NCBI GenBank assembly: GCA_030151845.1
Contig: JASLCM010000226.1
Location: forward strand, 1-14,610
Direction of reading: 5' to 3'
From: Bacteroides sp.
GTDB lineage: Bacteria; Bacteroidota; Bacteroidia; Bacteroidales; Bacteroidaceae
Length of the DNA: 14,610 nucleotides
The notes under the pieces: model-generated
Database searches by the model: none
Seen by the model: only the letters and a program-made list of their open reading frames with translations
Told to the model about the DNA's origin: nothing
Program-made: the position numbers and the translations under genes
In this document: in pieces, positions 13,824 through 14,610 of the stretch
How positions within the stretch are numbered: the first letter of the stretch is position 1
Layout: every line of letters begins with the position of its first letter

Positions 13824-14610
13824 CTGTTTTTTAAGATTGCGGTACTCCATTGGAGTCATATCTACATAACGCTTAAAGTACTTCGAAAAAATAGAGGTCG
13901 ACTTAAAATTTAAGGATTCAGCAATTTCCTGTATGGTTAACTCTGTGCTGCTTAGCTTACCTTTGGCATCCATAATTACGAAGTGGGCAATAAGGTTGGA
14001 GACACTGTTGCCACAATTCTTTTTAACAGTAGTACAGAGGTGCTGAGGAGTAATGTTGAGCTTATTCGCATAAAACCGAATGGCTCGCTCTGTTTGATAG
14101 TGTTCTAAAATTAATTTAGATAGACTCCTACAGATGATCTCTCCTCGGGTGAACTCTCTTTTTTGTTGTTCTCTCTCTCTTAAATTATCACTAATTGCGA
14201 TAAACATGGTATTGAGCAGAGACAGGGCAAACTCAGAGCTAACGGTTATAGACTCTTTCCGATTCGCTTCCAAATACTGTGTGATGAACTCTTGATACAT
14301 AGCTATTCTGCTTTCGGGAATATCAATAACCACAGCATTAATCATATTCATGAATACTTCAGGATACCTCTTGATAAGGTTAACCTTGCTAACACATACA
14401 GAAGAGAAAATTAACTTAAAAAAACAGGTGTCGCTGGATAGGTTGGTGTATTGAATAAGCATCCCTGGAACTAGAATAATTAAAGAACCTACACTAAAAT
14501 CGTAAGGAATTAAGTTGATTCGTATGGTTCCACTCCCTTTGTTACAGAGAAGAAATGCTCCATTAATAACCTCAAAAGGTTTATGGTCTAGATCCTTTTT
14601 TAGAATTTGC
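13800..14610 (-). CDS. AraC-family transcriptional regulator, 5' end cut by window edge
   Basis: The frame runs from the TGA at 13802-13800 to the right edge without a stop (about 270 codons visible). The true start lies outside the window, and the internal Met at 14462 is not the start. The part before that Met reads as a cupin-like effector domain (KPFEVINGAFLLCNKGSG..., then YDFSVGSLIILVPG), as in many Bacteroidota AraC proteins. The C-terminal ~100 residues hold the double helix-turn-helix: KLNITPQHLCTTVKK, then TIQEIAESLNFKSTSIFSKYFKRY and the family ending MTPMEYR. It should bind DNA as an activator or repressor in the cytoplasm. The effector is unknown. Its position tail to tail with the metal ATPase makes a copper-related role possible but unproven. 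No terminator separates the two genes. Confidence 0.93.
   Translation of the reverse strand, partial: QILKKDLDHKPFEVINGAFLLCNKGSGTIRINLIPYDFSVGSLIILVPGMLIQYTNLSSDTCFFKLIFSSVCVSKVNLIKRYPEVFMNMINAVVIDIPESRIAMYQEFITQYLEANRKESITVSSEFALSLLNTMFIAISDNLREREQQKREFTRGEIICRSLSKLILEHYQTERAIRFYANKLNITPQHLCTTVKKNCGNSVSNLIAHFVIMDAKGKLSSTELTIQEIAESLNFKSTSIFSKYFKRYVDMTPMEYRNLKKQLQSPLNQ

Noticed and set aside
13800..14462. Taking the Met codon at 14462-14460 as the AraC start (220 residues)
   Set aside because: The same frame continues upstream to the edge with a recognisable cupin-like domain, so this Met is internal.

Overview
The window reads as a chromosomal segment of a Bacteroidota bacterium, most likely order Bacteroidales. 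The reasons are the low-to-moderate GC content, the lack of strong Shine-Dalgarno sites, several perfect copies of the Bacteroidota -7 promoter box (TAnnTTTG), a lysine-type phosphoglycerate dehydrogenase followed by DUF1015, and the style of the lipoprotein. There is no rRNA, tRNA, CRISPR array, insertion sequence or phage gene. It looks like ordinary core genome with a few peculiar proteins in it.

Layout. (1) Positions 1-803, minus strand: a cysteine synthase (cysK) cut by the left edge. (2) Positions 1123-3307, plus strand: a two-gene unit of a SerA-like dehydrogenase and a DUF1015 protein, ended by a hairpin terminator. (3) Positions 3383-5088, plus strand: a second two-gene unit of a YigZ/IMPACT-family protein and an orphan HpaII-type endonuclease-like protein, with a promoter box directly against the first start codon and a bidirectional terminator at its end. 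(4) Positions 5206-6021, minus strand: a secreted alpha/beta hydrolase. (5) Positions 6345-11368, minus strand: a probable operon, in order of transcription a DUF3298-type lipoprotein, rsmG, a metallo-beta-lactamase-fold hydrolase and gcvP, ended by a perfect 30-bp palindromic terminator. (6) Positions 11607-13823, plus strand: a Cu+-type P1B ATPase. (7) Positions 13800-14610, minus strand: an AraC-family regulator cut by the right edge, whose 3' end overlaps the ATPase gene tail to tail by 24 bp.

How the genes fit together. cysK, the serA-like gene and gcvP all act in serine, cysteine and glycine metabolism, but they lie in separate transcription units. DUF1015 carries a DGHHR motif like that of ParB-type serine kinases, which together with its position suggests a role in serine metabolism. 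The AraC regulator next to the metal ATPase is a plausible local regulator.

Most noteworthy: three proteins lack residues expected for their families. The HpaII-like protein has no partner methyltransferase and appears to have Arg where the catalytic Lys should be. The SerA-like protein has lost the catalytic Arg and changed the substrate/cofactor loop. The copper ATPase has Ser for the first Cys of its N-terminal metal site and Phe for the TM7 Tyr. A 29-codon open frame ending exactly at the palindromic terminator (6221-6310) may be an unannotated small gene. All family assignments rest on reading motifs from memory; no database search was run.
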